From positions 18,190,651-18,254,650 of the forward strand of contig NC_056548.1 of NCBI RefSeq assembly GCF_910596095.1: DNA of 64,000 nt, in the 5' to 3' direction. Source of the DNA: Thunnus maccoyii (taxonomy: Eukaryota; Chordata; Actinopteri; Scombriformes; Scombridae). The notes under the pieces are model-generated. The model worked only from the letters and a program-made list of their open reading frames with translations, was not told the origin of the DNA and searched no databases. Both the position numbers and the translations under genes were made by a program. Numbering within the stretch: the stretch's first letter is position 1; each line of letters opens with the position of its first letter. Shown in pieces: positions 51,728 to 64,000 of this stretch.

Positions 51728-53003
51728 ATGAAACCTCGGGACATCTTAAAAGAGAAGAGCATGTGGATATTTGGATATGGCTCCTTAGTGTGGAAACCTG
51801 ATTTTGCATACAAGAAGAGCAAAATCGGCTACATTAGAGGATACAAAAGACGCTTCTGGCAGGGAGATGATTTCTATCGAGGGGACAAGGAAAAAGTGAG
51901 ATTTCAAACATTAATTTATGATATTGTTTTTCAAACTGATAAAATATCATCATCATCATTTACTTGTGTAATTGATTAAGCTGAAAACTTTCCTGTCGTG
52001 TGATATGCTTAGCTGTCCTGTCCTCACTGTGTGCGTCCTTAATCTCTCCACAGCCAGGCAGAGTGGTCACACTGGTGAAGGATCAGGAGGTAAGACTTGT
52101 CCTACCGTGTCCTTGTTTTTGGAAGCACCCAGTCTATTTTGATACTACAAGCATGCAGCGTGCAGTGTTGTCGATGCCATTTTTATATTGCCTGTCCTAC
52201 CATTAGTATCCTAAAACTCTGATAAAAATGACAAAAATGAAGGGAAATGTTATTGACAACTATTCCAAAGAATCTGCCAGTTTTCAAATGTCCAATTTTA
52301 CAACCTGCTTTTTTGACAATGAAGACCTTTATTTATCCAGACTATTATATCTAATGATATCATGGCAAATGCTGGATAAAGATACTTTTTTTTCTTATAT
52401 CATTCATATCAGTTTGATACATGTCACTGTGTTGTTGTTTTTTCATCTGTCAGAGTTTACTAATTAAGGTCAAACTTGTCTTGGGTGTTGGCAGAGTATT
52501 CAAAAGGCTTCTCTTACCATAATTAATACTGACATTGGGTCAAACTATGCTAACTACTGCATCTCCACATGTTTTGCCTCCAGGCTTGCACATGGGGAGT
52601 AGCCTATGAAGTGGCTGACTCCCAGCTTGATCAGTCCCTTCAGTACCTGAACATGAGAGAGGTGGTGTTGGGGGGTTACATGACAGAAGTGGTAGAGTTC
52701 ATCCCTCAAGAGAAGGGTCAGGATAGCGTCCCCGCCCTTGTCTACATTGCTACCTCGGACAACCCCACTTACCTCGGCCCAGCATCGGACAAGGAAATCG
52801 CCACCCAGATTGCCATCTGTAGAGGCAACATGGGCAACAATATTGAATACCTGGTCCGCCTGGCGGAGTTCATGAGGGTTTACTGCCCTGACGTAGAGGA
52901 CGATCACCTCTTCTCTATCGAGGCGGCTCTTTTGAACATTTTCAATGACTGCGGAGGGATCAAATCCCCAGACCAAAAATCCCTCCTGGTGAGAGCTACA
53001 TAA
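51728..53003 (+). CDS. chac1: chac1, glutathione-specific gamma-glutamylcyclotransferase 1
   Basis: Cytosolic enzyme that cleaves glutathione to 5-oxoproline and cysteinylglycine. It is stress-induced, and the human protein has been reported to antagonise Notch maturation. Three exons (51728-51895, 52054-52089, 52584-53003) join in phase 0 to give 207 aa, near the usual ChaC1 length. The substrate-binding signature [10 protein letters not shown] is at residues 15-24. Glu94 in MREVVLGGY is the expected catalytic glutamate. Further family blocks are [14 protein letters not shown] and the [19 protein letters not shown] helix region. The ATG follows ACA and is the first in-frame start; the upstream sequence carries no competing ChaC residues. 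It lies 2.8 kb downstream of dll4 in the same orientation, the same pairing as in mammals. Confidence 0.96.
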
Positions 53004-53475
53004 AAGACTTCATAAGGCACTCCACATCATAAAACTGTAATGTTTTTATACTGGATGAAAGGGAAATGAAGATCTGCACCACTTGTGTAGGGGAAATTTT
53101 TGCCTGAGGTATTGTGTGCTTGAAAGAGGAATAACTGAGTTGCTTTCAAGGAAAATATAAAAGTGGTGACATATTTGGTGGCTAAGAATTTTTAGATCAT
53201 AATGTAACCTTACAGAGATATCTCATTCTCCTCATTACTTTTGACTTGCTCACTTGACATATTTTTTACTGTGATTATACACGCTGTACTACATACATAC
53301 TGTATACAAATTCCAGAAGGATGTGATGCTTTTAATAATTCACTCACAAATGACTTCTCTTTTTGAATCCTAATGATGTTTTACACCTTTGTTGTAAAAG
53401 GGTGTCAAAAGCTACTGTATACTGTGTAAATTTTTGAAATTTATTTTAATAAAAACACTAAAATATATACAAGGT
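53004..53475 (+). other. chac1: chac1 3' UTR and poly(A) signal
   Basis: AT-rich 3' UTR with AATAAA at 53448-53453; cleavage is expected near 53470. Confidence 0.65.
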
Positions 53476-56400
53476 ATGTTGTGTTTACAATTTTCCTTTG
53501 CTCTCACGTGCGTTTTAAGAAGTATCCTATATGTGTATGTTTGTGGTTGAATGCCCTCCATGCCTCACTCTCTCACATCACGTGGCTGAGGAATGCACAG
53601 CTGTAGCCTCTGGCTTATAGGAAATGCTGACTTTTCCTCAAGAGAGCTGCTAACTGCACAAGCAAAAGTGCTTTTGGTTTCTTTTGTGCAGTTACACTGT
53701 AATATATACAGTACAGGCATTTGCTTTAAATAACTATCTATTCTGGATGTTTTGTGGACCTCTGACATATATCTGGCAGTGTCGGTGGGCTTGTCAGCAG
53801 AGCTGGTCTGTACAGTTTCTGAGAAGCAACAACAGGCTATAAAAACATGTAAAAACAACTTTAACCTTTTCAACTCTGCCATGCACAGAGGTGGGTCCAT
53901 ACTTTAAAATCCCTGTTGTGCAGCCAAGCATTCACAAAACACATGCAAACTTTACTTTAAAATCTACTTCAGATCCTAAAGTTCACAGAAATAACAAAAA
54001 AAGACAAACATGTAAGGATTAATTACATGGGAATTCATATAAATAGATGCACAAGGCATTAAATTGAATAATAAAGTGTAAGGAAACTTATAGGGGAATT
54101 TAAAATTTCACAACAAAATCAGTGTATCAGAGTATCCACAGCCACTGAAGACTGGCTGCTCTTACAGTATAGACTGAGTGTATACGGGCTGGGCTGAGAG
54201 GTGGGGGTGCAGATAGGGTTTCTGTCCAAGCCTGAGCTTTGATCACGTTGCAAAAACATGTGCACATGCCACATGACAGACTTAAAAAAAAGGCAGTTTC
54301 GTCCATGGATAAACAAGCCCACATTTTAAGCAGCACATTTCTGTGGCATACTGTTCTATTTTCCTAGAAATCACCCCAAAACTAGGTCAAAGGTTTGAGC
54401 TGTGAAACCAGCAGAGCAGAGGAACAACTAGACCTCACATGTACTGCACATGCAATGAGCAGCAGCAGAAGGACACGGACAAAAAGTCTCCTGATGTCTG
54501 TGGATCATTATAACTTGTCATTACATAATGAAAGTGACCAGGGGCTCTCCTTACAGTATGAACTGATATATGGAGGAACTGTTTGTGGCTCTTGCTGTTG
54601 CTAAATGGACTTGGATAAACTGTTTATTACTCTGAGACATAAAAGCACTTCAGGTTCTCAGAGCTGTCAGATACACCCAATCCTTTGTTTTCAGTTAAAT
54701 TAATGGGATCAACCAGTCAGACCGAAAGCAAAACGACAAGTGTTGGTCAGTGGTGTCCCTACATGGTTCCATGTGAGACGCACTTAAGGCCTTGGTACAT
54801 GTAGTACTGGACAGAAATATCTAATGACTCAGTGTATTTGCTGTACTCTTTGCCTCCCAGTACACACCCTTACATTAGTTTCCTCGGTTTTTGCTTCTTT
54901 TTTAGTAACCAGTAAGTGTTCGCTTTAATAATAATATTATCACAACATCAGTTCTTCTAATTTACTAAGTTATTATCCTTTCCCTATTAGTTTGATGTTG
55001 CAGTTACATACCAACAATACCAAAGCTTATCCTGCACCCATACATCTATATCACCAATTCAAACAATATAATGCAAAGACAGATATTCTTGTCCAACTTG
55101 TTAGACAATGTCACAATCAACATCAGCAGTTCACACTGTATGGAGAAACTTTCAAAATATAGCTGCTCTGTAAAGGCTATCATTATGTATTTATGAAGGC
55201 TGAAATAAGCATTATAAGCAGAGAATTATGATTTACAATGCACTCCTGCAACTCTCATTAGAGCTATAACAATAAAGACAAGGCAGTCAATAAATGCCCC
55301 TCACCAAACTGTGTTAGGGCTCCTTTGAGAGGAGCAGAGCGAGTCCCTGGAGCCACCAAGTTAGACGACATTTTCTCACAAAGACAGGTGTAAAAATGTC
55401 TATATGTCTGACTTTTTCAATTATTTGTGCATCCTCAGTGTATGTGCAAAAATTGTATCGTATTCTATCAATATACAACTAAAATCATAATACATATACT
55501 CATAAGTGGATACCCTGTGCTCCCTATGCACTTTGAAACCCCAATCAATATTATTACCCTTCCTGAGGTCACTTGCTCTCCAGGAGAAGTTGTCAGTCAT
55601 TATCTTCTGAACGGTTCGCACAATGATGATGAGGAAAATACACAATACCACAAAGTGGAAATTGAGGTCATGTCCTCAGGATGCACGTTTGGCCCATCAC
55701 CACTCACAACATCCAAACATTATTCTCACTGATCCAATTTGGAGCCTCCACCTGCATGCTAATGTGTACCCAGCTTGAACCCTGACCCTTGACCTTGGCT
55801 TGGTCAGTGGAGGGCTGAAGGTCAGCCTGGAAGTGTGTTAAAGAGAAAGTGATTGGGCCACTAATGGAGTCCATCCACTTTAGAGCCCTAGTTCTCCCGT
55901 ACTGGGTCATCCCGCAAGGTCAGCTTGGTCTGCTGAGGGTCAGCTCACCTCTCTCTGGACTCCTGCCAGTGGACATGAGTGCTGTGCGGTCATGGAGGCC
56001 ACTTCACCACAACAGGAAGACTGTCCATTAATAAGGCACAAACAATGGCTAATGATTTGGCAGTAAACCTTCTTTGAACCCTCAATCGAATGAACAACAT
56101 AGAAACTGAAACTAATGTCCCATATGTTGTATATTTTACCAAAAGAGCAGTGTTCTGAATAGTTAAGATCAAAAGACTGAATCTGGCTTGTGATTTGGCC
56201 GTGAGCTGCTGCTCGTCTTGTTTCATGAGGCAGATGAGAAAGATCACAGCTCAGGCTCATCCATCATATTGCAATGATAAACACCATTCTTTAATCCATG
56301 CATCATCACCCACACGGTTGATGTTAAAATCGTTTCTTCTCATCTAAACAGACATGACTCACACCAACTGGATCTTTTAATCCAATCTGTTCGGACCAGG

Positions 56401-57999
56401 ACTGGTGACTGAACCAGGCTTGACAAAATTAAAGCTCGAGCCAGAGAGCTGCCTCCTGCTTCATTAGCCAGCTCGATCCCTGAGGAATGTCACTTTTGCT
56501 GCTCTTAATTTCATTTCCCTAATCTCATTTACACTCAGACCCACCACAGCTGCCCAGGCCTGGCCGAGGGGTGTCAGGCCCAGAGGGGAAATGGCTGTGT
56601 GAGATCAACTTGAAACACCACAAGTATTTTGATATTGTACACATTCACATGTTGTTTTGTATGATGTATAAACACAATCATGAGTCCTTGTTGCCCTGAT
56701 GCAAATAATTAGAAGCTAAGTACCATGTAGCATACCATAGCTAACACTAATAAAGAGGAACTTCACATTTGCATGTGATCTGGATGCTATTTCTTGTTTG
56801 TGTGTTCAATGAAGGGTCAGGATGCTCTCAAGGATCCTCTTCTTCGGAAGTGGTAAAGCAATATGTAATTGTGTTCTTGAGATGGTGGAGACATGACTTT
56901 TTTGTCTTTTTGGGTTTAGTACAAATATGATAATAGCAGCTTTGGTTGTCTTTTCCCATTTTCACTGTTAGTCGCATTCAGTGGCAGTAGTAGTATTTAC
57001 ATCCAAATTGGGTTTCCAGACTGTCTACTACAACAGACCACAGAACTCAAATGCTTAGGCAGCTATTATTATGTACACAAGTCTCAAGCAGTGTGTATTT
57101 GGTGATATAGTAACACAGGGAGGAGAGGTAGGAGGGGGTATACAACATTTTTTCATCTGCTGCAGGCCTGCCGTGATTGCAACATTAGTCCAACCTTTAG
57201 GAATAAGTCCAAGTTTAGGAATACAAATCTCCTACTGTCAGATGGGTTAGTGTGGGCACTGAGAGCTCACATGTCAGCAACCTCTAAGAGGTGTTCAGTA
57301 TATGTACAAATGAATCTTTAGCATCCAATCCTCAAACTGAATCGACTATACTGAATCATCATTGTCACTGACTGAATCAGTAGCAGTGAAGCTCTGCTTA
57401 CTGATGACTGAGAGCACTGTTGTCAGTTCAAACATGATACACAGTACATTGCTACCTTGTTAAAGGCTTATTACAAGGCTGCAAAAACCTAGTAGGACTT
57501 TATGAACGATGATACAACAGCTTACTGATGTACGTACTGCAATTTGAACGGTGAACGAACAAACTCTATAGTCTGACTACAAATCTGTGAACTGAACAAA
57601 AACATTCAGATCAGCAAAGTGATTCACCTTCAAAACCTCTGAGATCATCCAACAGAAGATTAGGAAAGGGCACATTTCTGGGTTTTTTTTGGCAGTGCAT
57701 CTTTCATGTCTTTCTTTTGTAATTAATTTTGTTTTTACTTTTTCAATAAATACAAAACATAATGAAACACAAGACCATTTATTACAGTAAATCAATCAAA
57801 ATAAGTAACAGAACACACAAAATAAAACAAAACACATCTGAGCAAACAGATTTAGCTACAAATACAGTAAGAAAATCCAGACATGAAAAAAGGGGCACCA
57901 TGTATCAATAAATGGGGTAACACATTTTCCCTAAAAAACAACCACAAAAAATCAAATAGTAGTTAGGTTCCTTCCTTTATATACATCAGAAAAATAGAC
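53476..57999. other. Intergenic downstream of chac1, no gene recognised
   Basis: No coding frame with splice or family support. Human synteny would predict INO80 next to CHAC1, but no INO80-like exon was seen on either strand. Confidence 0.55.
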
Positions 58000-58024
58000 T
58001 AAACTTCATAAAACTTCTCTTGGT

Positions 58025-58440
58025 AATGATTAGTCCTTGTGATTAGAGATTCAGAAGCGACAACATCTGTCCTTAATTTTAACCATTCAGCAAAATCTGG
58101 TTTTGTCTGGATCTTCCAATTGAGAAGAGAGCACTTGAAGTGGCATAAAGCCTGTCAGTGCAAGTCCAAATTTTTGTTTGGATATACCTGGTGGTGGGAG
58201 AGACCGATCTCCTAATAAGCACAGCTGGAGAGATTGTATACAACCACTACTAGTACCTGTCATCATTTTTACACTTCCAACAATAATTGTCATCCATGAG
58301 TCCCATTTTTTTTAAGTTTAACTAGTGTATATTAATACCTGTGGATGATTTTGTAGTGTGTAAATTTGCCCACTGCATCTCTAACTGATTTCATGTTTCA
58401 TCTCTCTGATGATTAAGACTAAATCCAAAACTGAATCTGG
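58025..58440 (-). mobile_element. L1-like LINE ORF2 C-terminal relic
   Basis: On the minus strand, frames read TKSSTGINIH, KKMGLMDDNYCWKCKNDDG (the 'MGL.D...CW.C....GT..H' zinc-finger-like block of fish L1/Tx1 ORF2), then LCLLGDRSLPPPGISKQKFG, LALTGFM and LEDPDKTRFC. Stops and frameshifts interrupt it. Only the 3' end of the element remains. Confidence 0.7.
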
Positions 58441-59033
58441 GGCAGTAAGTTTTCAAATTACTTTCTGGGATGCTGTTGTTTCAAAATCTGTTTCATTTTT
58501 ACAGTTTGTAAGGCGTGAGACCAGACTAAACCTTTCATTAAAACATATTTGAGCCAACAATGGTAGTAAGGGGAGGAGAGGTAGGAGGCTGTGCGTATGC
58601 TTCCTGGTTTACTTTACAGGACTGCCAGGAAACGTCTGAGCCCAACTCAGTTCGGCAATGCAAACCTCTTTCACTCCTGCAGATGGTTGAGCGTGAGCAT
58701 TCACAGGTACAAACGTTTGCCAGTGTTGCTCAGTGTAGTGCTGTTCTGCTTTGGCAGCATGCAAGTCAGGAACCTCTGTGGTTATTATCACATATTGTGA
58801 GGAAAAATGAACTTCTTGTGCTACTTGGTGAAGAAAGAACAATTGAGTGAAGCAGGTGTTTTTTCCAGTGCCAACTGCAGTACCACAGTAACATTTGGCA
58901 AACCACCACTCACAACTGAGAATGTTGCTTGTTTTCCCCCCTAGTAACAGTGTTTATTCTTCACTTCCTTAAGCCTCACATAAAGCTCTGGATTATACTG
59001 TATTTAAGTCAGTTTAAGATGTTTTTTTTTCTG

Positions 59034-59080
<47 letters not shown>

Positions 59081-61451
59081 CAGCAAAACCAGTAAAACAT
59101 AAGATTCCAGCTAAACAGTCACACCTGAGGAAATAATAATGGCGAGAGGCGCTAACAGTATCAACGCAGTGTGTATTAATCACATTCTGTGCAGAGAGGG
59201 TGAGATGCTTGTTTTGGTACAAACAACACACCATGTTTGCGTAGCAGCCTGTGCAACAGACTGATTAAGGGCAAGTCACCAAAAATGCCTTTAACATATG
59301 TTCTGCTTACTTAGTGAATGACGCTACCTTTCTGCCTGGATGTTAACACGTGCCAAAAATAAAGTGATTGCACAACATTTCCTCCCTCTGAAGACCACAC
59401 CAGAACTGGTTTGAGACATAGGCAGCTGCAAAGTGTGGACAGTGAAAGCAAGAGAACAACCCAGGATGCCAGGGTGGTAGAGTTTAGGTGTGGGATCTGC
59501 TTTTTTCCCCTTGAATTTAGTCATTCAATTGATGATGCTTTTAAGGGAGTGAATGTCATAAACATGCCACGGAATTTTAGAAATAATTTAAGATCATTCA
59601 TTTTACTCCTACATGAATTTCATCCTTGTGTATAAATGGAGATTAGAAATGGATTTATCCCACTGAGTGGAAGTGAGGCAGCTGATGAGGCTCCAGCTCC
59701 CCCTATTGGTAGATATGAGCTAGATTAAAACAGCCAGCACAATGTAGACAATATCATGTTTTATATGTGTAATCAAAATAACACATCATACTTGGACAAT
59801 ACAGAAGATACAATATGCTGCATATGATGCTTTATAATATATGTTTTGACAAAATGTGCAATAATCCAAACTTGGTGTTGTTTATCTGACCCTGCAGAGG
59901 ACATTCTTTACTGAGAAGACTGACAAGACAAGGACATCCAAAAAGTAACAGCAAGACCATGTGAATAATAAATGCTTGCTGGATTTTCTTACCTTCTGAC
60001 TTTGACTTGAATGATGGCCCTGACACTCTGAGGACTGAAAACTCTCAGGTACTCTGACTCACTTTCTTAGCCAGAATCAAAAGGCCCTGAAGGTTTCCTG
60101 CCATTTTTCTCTGGAGTGTTTTCTCTCAAAGAACAGGAAAGGCAGCTCTGTTTCCCACACACTCACAGAGGTTCGATATCAATGCCGTTGTACAGTGTAG
60201 CACACAATCAAGCAGCTGCACAGTCATTGTGAGAGTCTCAGAGTCTCCATGCTGCAATATTACACTAAACTAATGATTCTGGCCTGTAGCTTTTTTTAGA
60301 GAAAATAGTGTCTTTGCAGCTTTATGATAATAGGTTCCATCTGTTTGTCTTTAAGCACTGATTATAAGGTCAGTGATGTTCATTGGGTGTAATCTTGAAA
60401 TCTCAATTCATTTGTTCTTTGATTTCATTGGACCCTTTAATGTTTAAACTATCTAGCTACACTCATGCATTTTGACAAAAAACTGTTTGGTAATCTAAAA
60501 TTAACAATCTCATCAACATGAATGTGTAGTCAGTCATGCTCTAGAGAGTTTGTTGACCAACACAAACAAATTTCCCCGAACCTTTTTTCTTCTTTGGTTT
60601 TATTTTCAGTGTGAGTCAAATGTTTCCTAAGTGTGTAATGGCAAATAATGATGCTTGTTTGTTTGGAAAGTTTTATCCTTTGAAAAGACCTTGTTCTCAT
60701 GTTAATCAGCCAATTGCGGCAGAGTTTCCTGTTTAAATAGATTCTAATCGTGCTCTGCAAGAACATATGCTGCTGTGTGGATTGATGTGGAGCCAATTGA
60801 AACTAAAATAAGAAGAGAACACAGATGTTTCAAAGGCCAAAGGGTGAGACCCCTGTTGATATTGTTATCAGTTCCCTGTAATGCATCGGATCAAACATGA
60901 TCTGATGCTGAGGCACTGATGTGAATTTGTATTTGCATGTAGAATCATCATGACTTGAATAGCTTCTGAGGTCTAGGATTGTTTTTCATGTAGATGGTCT
61001 TTCATTTGAAATAAAAATCTACTTCTGATAGGTGAGAAATGGATAACAAAGCCACTGGCAAAACAAAATCTGTGTCATCTCATTTGACCTACTAAACAAG
61101 ATTCAGGTTTTTCTCTTGACACATATATTTCAGTGCTCAATTACAGAGTGTCAGACAGCATTCCAGACTTGTGAAATCACCAGGTACATACATGTGAGGG
61201 CGATGATGACTAAAGATAAAAGCATAGAAACGGTTTACAGAGAGCTTCACAAAAAACCACAACATGAGATACTGAGTAAATGTCCTCAGTCTTGCACACA
61301 TACTGTACATACAGGACTGGAACTGGGTGACACATGTAAATTTCCGTTTTGTAAGATTTTTGTTTTTTATATTTATCTGCCTTTGACTTCTGCTAATTAG
61401 CTGCTCTTGACTGGTTTGTTACTATGTTTGTTATTATTTAATTATTCTTAA
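58441..61451. other. Intergenic, no gene recognised
   Basis: Spacer with the TA microsatellite; no credible coding frame on either strand. Confidence 0.5.
59035..59079. repeat. (TA)n microsatellite
   Basis: About 22 TA dinucleotides; it produces a spurious Tyr/Ile open frame on the minus strand. Confidence 0.95.
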
Positions 61452-61975
61452 TAGAATAGTTCGACATTTTGGGAAATAGGCTTATTTCCTTTCTTGCAAA
61501 AAGATGAAGATCAATAGATACAGTACCACTCTTGTAGCCAGCCAGCCAGTTAGCTTAGCTTAGCATAAAGACTGGAAACAGTGGAAAATAGCTTGTCTGG
61601 TTTGGTCCAAAGGTAAAAAAAAAAAATCCATCCACCAGCACCTCTAAATCGTACCAATAAACATGTGATATCCCTTTGTTTAATAAAAGGAAATGACTGC
61701 TAAGAAATACTCCAGCATGTAGTGCCCCGTTAATCCACATGTAGTTTTCACACTTTGGTTTTTGTTCAGATTAAACAAATGTGTTACAAGTGTGTTAATT
61801 AGTGAGCTTTAGAGGTGCTGGTAGGCAGACTTTGTTACCCTCAGATAGAGCCAAGCTAGCTGTTTCCCCCTGTTTCCAGTCCTTGTGCTAAGCTAAGCTA
61901 ACCAGCTGCTGGCAGTAGCTTCATACTGTATTTCCTGTGCAGACATGCAAGTGTCATTACAACATTAAGATTAGG
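61452..61975. mobile_element. Fold-back MITE copy 2 with long inverted arms
   Basis: The left arm (about 61455-61650) carries GTTCGACATTTTGGGAAATA, CCAGTTAGCTTAGCTTAGCA, GACTGGAAACAG and CCACCAGCACCTC. The right arm (about 61810-61975) carries GAGGTGCTGGTAGGC, CTGTTTCCAGTCC and TGCTAAGCTAAGCTAACCAG in inverse order and orientation. It is the same family as the element at 30958-31346 and abundant in fish. The right terminus is truncated relative to the left. Confidence 0.8.
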
Positions 61976-63379
61976 TATGAAGTTTCAGCCTGATATAGTC
62001 AGACTGAATTGCCATTTTCTTTCACTTCATTCATTCAATATCAGTATTCATTATTATGGGAATCTCTCAATAAATTAATAACTGTAAGAGTGAAATTCAG
62101 TGGGAGTGAAAATCAGTTTCTACACAAGACCATATATAGCTCATGCCCTTTAAAGCCCCTGAAAACATGGTTTCAAATCTTAAGCCTTTCTTTGTGAAAT
62201 TATTAGTCATAACTAAATGTACAGCAATCAAAGTTAGATTTTGAGGGACAAAACTTTCCACTTATTTCTTAAGGGTTTAACGCCCAGATACAATCTCTTT
62301 TGTCACAACTGTGTGGTTATGGGTTGATCGGATATGATTCACAGAGATGTGATAACACACACAATTAACCACACAAACACATTTTGTCATCACATTTTGA
62401 TTTTGATCTTGCTAAATTCTTCCACAGAAGTACATGACCTCACCTTTTTTCCAAATTAGCTGCACCCTCTTCAAACTGGTGAGAAGAGCACAAATAAAAC
62501 AAATGCAAATTTCTCATGTGAGATTATCAAAACTGTTCCAACTTTAGCAAATCAAAATCCATGTGGGACCCATCCCTCACAGTAAAAAGCTGATTAAGAG
62601 AATATGTTTTCAGGGCCTTTTAATGTGTGTTAAATCAATCAATTTATTAATTTGAATCTATATTCCCATGGTCACAGTCACATGGCACATCAGTTGAAGG
62701 ATACTTGACAGTTTTGGAGCAGGCTCTGCTGTATATCCCACAAGGGACAGAGGACAGACCCCCTGTGATGCTCTCTGGAGGGTAAAGTGGGATTAGTCCC
62801 TCTGCTCCTGGACCCCTGCCAGGGATTAATGGAGCAGGAGTAACTAAATTGACGGGGATGCTTGCTGGCCAACAAAAGCTCATAAACACTTAGGCTTTAC
62901 TTAGAAATTGGGACAGGCTGACTTACCCTAAGCTGGTTCAGTTCCAAATGATACAATACTGGTTATGAAATTAATTCAGATTAACTGCAAATGCCCTGAT
63001 CCATCAAAAAAAGGCAAGGCAGTGTATCCTGATTCACACCATTACACCGTATTCACAGACGTACTTTATGCTTTCCTGTAGTAACTGGCCTCAAGTCAAG
63101 AATGTGAACAACAGGGGTCTGGTAGGAGGTAGATGGCAGGGGTGGGAAAGATCCACAGAGGACTGAATTCCCATGAATCATTTGGTGCATTGACCATAAG
63201 GTGCTAGAATTCGAGTTGACCTGAAAGAGGGCTGTATCCTGCTAATAAACTGTGGATATACAGGGTATGACACTCTTGTGGAGCAGAAACTCCACAACTC
63301 AAACAAGTCTGGGCAATATCAGGACAGAGTTATGCATTTTCTATCCATTCAAAATGCCTAAAAATGCTAGTGGCAATGA
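61976..63379. other. Intergenic, no gene recognised
   Basis: AT-rich spacer with no coding frame or recognised repeat. Confidence 0.5.
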
Positions 63380-63960
63380 TGGTCTGTTAGTCAGTCAGTT
63401 GGATGGTACACAACTTTCATCCTGACTGAAATATCTCCAGAGGTCCCCAGAGGATGAAGCCTAATCACTTTGGTGATCTCTGACTTTTTCTGTAGCATCA
63501 TGAGCAGGTCAAAGTTTTCACTTATCCTGAAAAATATCTCAACAGCTACTTGATAATGTACACTCCTGTGTCTTATAGATTACTACGTCAACAATGAACT
63601 TTAACATCCCTGGTCTGAGTCTGGCTGGGGACTTTTGTGTCATGGTATTCCCCAGCTCTCCCTCATTTCCTGTCATCTCTCTACTGTTGCTATATACAGT
63701 ATAAAGGCATGGAAAACAAAATGTTGTACAAACACTCTTGATTCCCAGAAATGAATCCTTATGATTCTCTGACTGTTCCTGTAGCGCCACCACGAGGTTC
63801 ACATTTGTGGTTTTGAGTAAAACGTCTCAACAACTACTGGAAGGATCAGCAGGACGGTACAGACATTCATGTCACCCTCAGGATGAATAATAATAACTTT
63901 GGTGATCCCTCAACCTTTGCTCTAGCGCCATCATCAGGTAACTTTTTATTTGTCCCAGTA
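63380..63960. repeat. Percomorph dispersed repeat, two diverged copies
   Basis: Two related blocks (about 63395-63560 and 63745-63960) share CTCAACAACTACTGG / CTCAACAGCTACTTG, ACTTTGGTGATC, TAGCGCCACCACGAGGTTC / TAGCATCATGAGCAGGTC and CCCTCAGGATGAAT / CCCAGAGGATGAAG. A third partial unit starts near 63890. I recognise this as a common fish tandem or dispersed repeat; it may extend to the right of the window. Confidence 0.7.
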
Positions 63961-64000
63961 CTTTTGTCACACTAGGCTAACTTAAAGCACTGCCTTAATA

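Noticed and set aside
52554..52976. 140-aa minus-strand open frame
   Set aside because: Antisense shadow of chac1 exon 3.
59034..59234. Open frame with a Tyr/Ile repeat
   Set aside because: Translation of the TA microsatellite.
1..64000. CRISPR arrays, tRNA or rRNA genes, prophage or operons
   Set aside because: None seen; the sequence is a vertebrate nuclear locus with spliced genes.

Overview
This window is nuclear DNA of a ray-finned fish, most likely a percomorph teleost. The genes have compact introns with canonical splice sites. The intergenic DNA is AT-rich and carries fish-type dispersed repeats: fold-back MITEs, decayed LINE fragments and CA/TA microsatellites. Nothing looks prokaryotic, and there are no operons, CRISPR arrays, tRNAs or rRNAs. 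I could not assign a species.

Four protein-coding genes can be rebuilt exon by exon. (1) rasgrp1, minus strand, 232-10158: nine coding exons of the 5' half of a Ras guanyl-releasing protein; the EF-hand and C1 exons lie off the left edge. One of its introns (3074-4513) has AT-AC ends and reads as a U12-type minor intron. (2) exd1, plus strand, 18231-21599: 11 exons, 564 aa, a piRNA-pathway protein with an Lsm-like N terminus and a degenerate DEDD exonuclease fold. (3) dll4, plus strand, 43775-48919: 11 exons, 688 aa, a Notch ligand with a complete MNNL-DSL-8xEGF-TM-ATEV layout. (4) chac1, plus strand, 51728-53003: 3 exons, 207 aa, glutathione-specific gamma-glutamylcyclotransferase. A fifth locus at 13889-15036 encodes Glu/Arg/Lys-rich coiled-coil sequence in a roughly 700-base purine tract. 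It has in-frame breaks and is probably a pseudogene, or an unrecognised gene with complex structure.

Layout: 1-10.2 kb is rasgrp1 with its introns. 10.2-18 kb is intergenic with two LINE relics and the coiled-coil locus. 18-22 kb is exd1. 22-43.3 kb is a gene-free stretch upstream of dll4 with repeats and candidate regulatory clusters. 43.3-50.3 kb is dll4. 51.2-53.5 kb is chac1 with its promoter. 53.5-64 kb is gene-free and rich in relic transposons.

The human counterparts all lie on chromosome 15q14-q15.1, which supports the ortholog calls, but there INO80 separates CHAC1 from EXD1, and RASGRP1 is megabases away. The genes do not form one pathway. Dll4 signals through Notch, and human CHAC1 has been reported to act on Notch maturation, so the dll4-chac1 neighbourhood is the one functional link worth noting. 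I found no convincing new biological system. The strongest unusual signals are the AT-AC intron, the purine-tract coiled-coil locus, the paired CRE sites at exd1 and the candidate dll4 enhancers.
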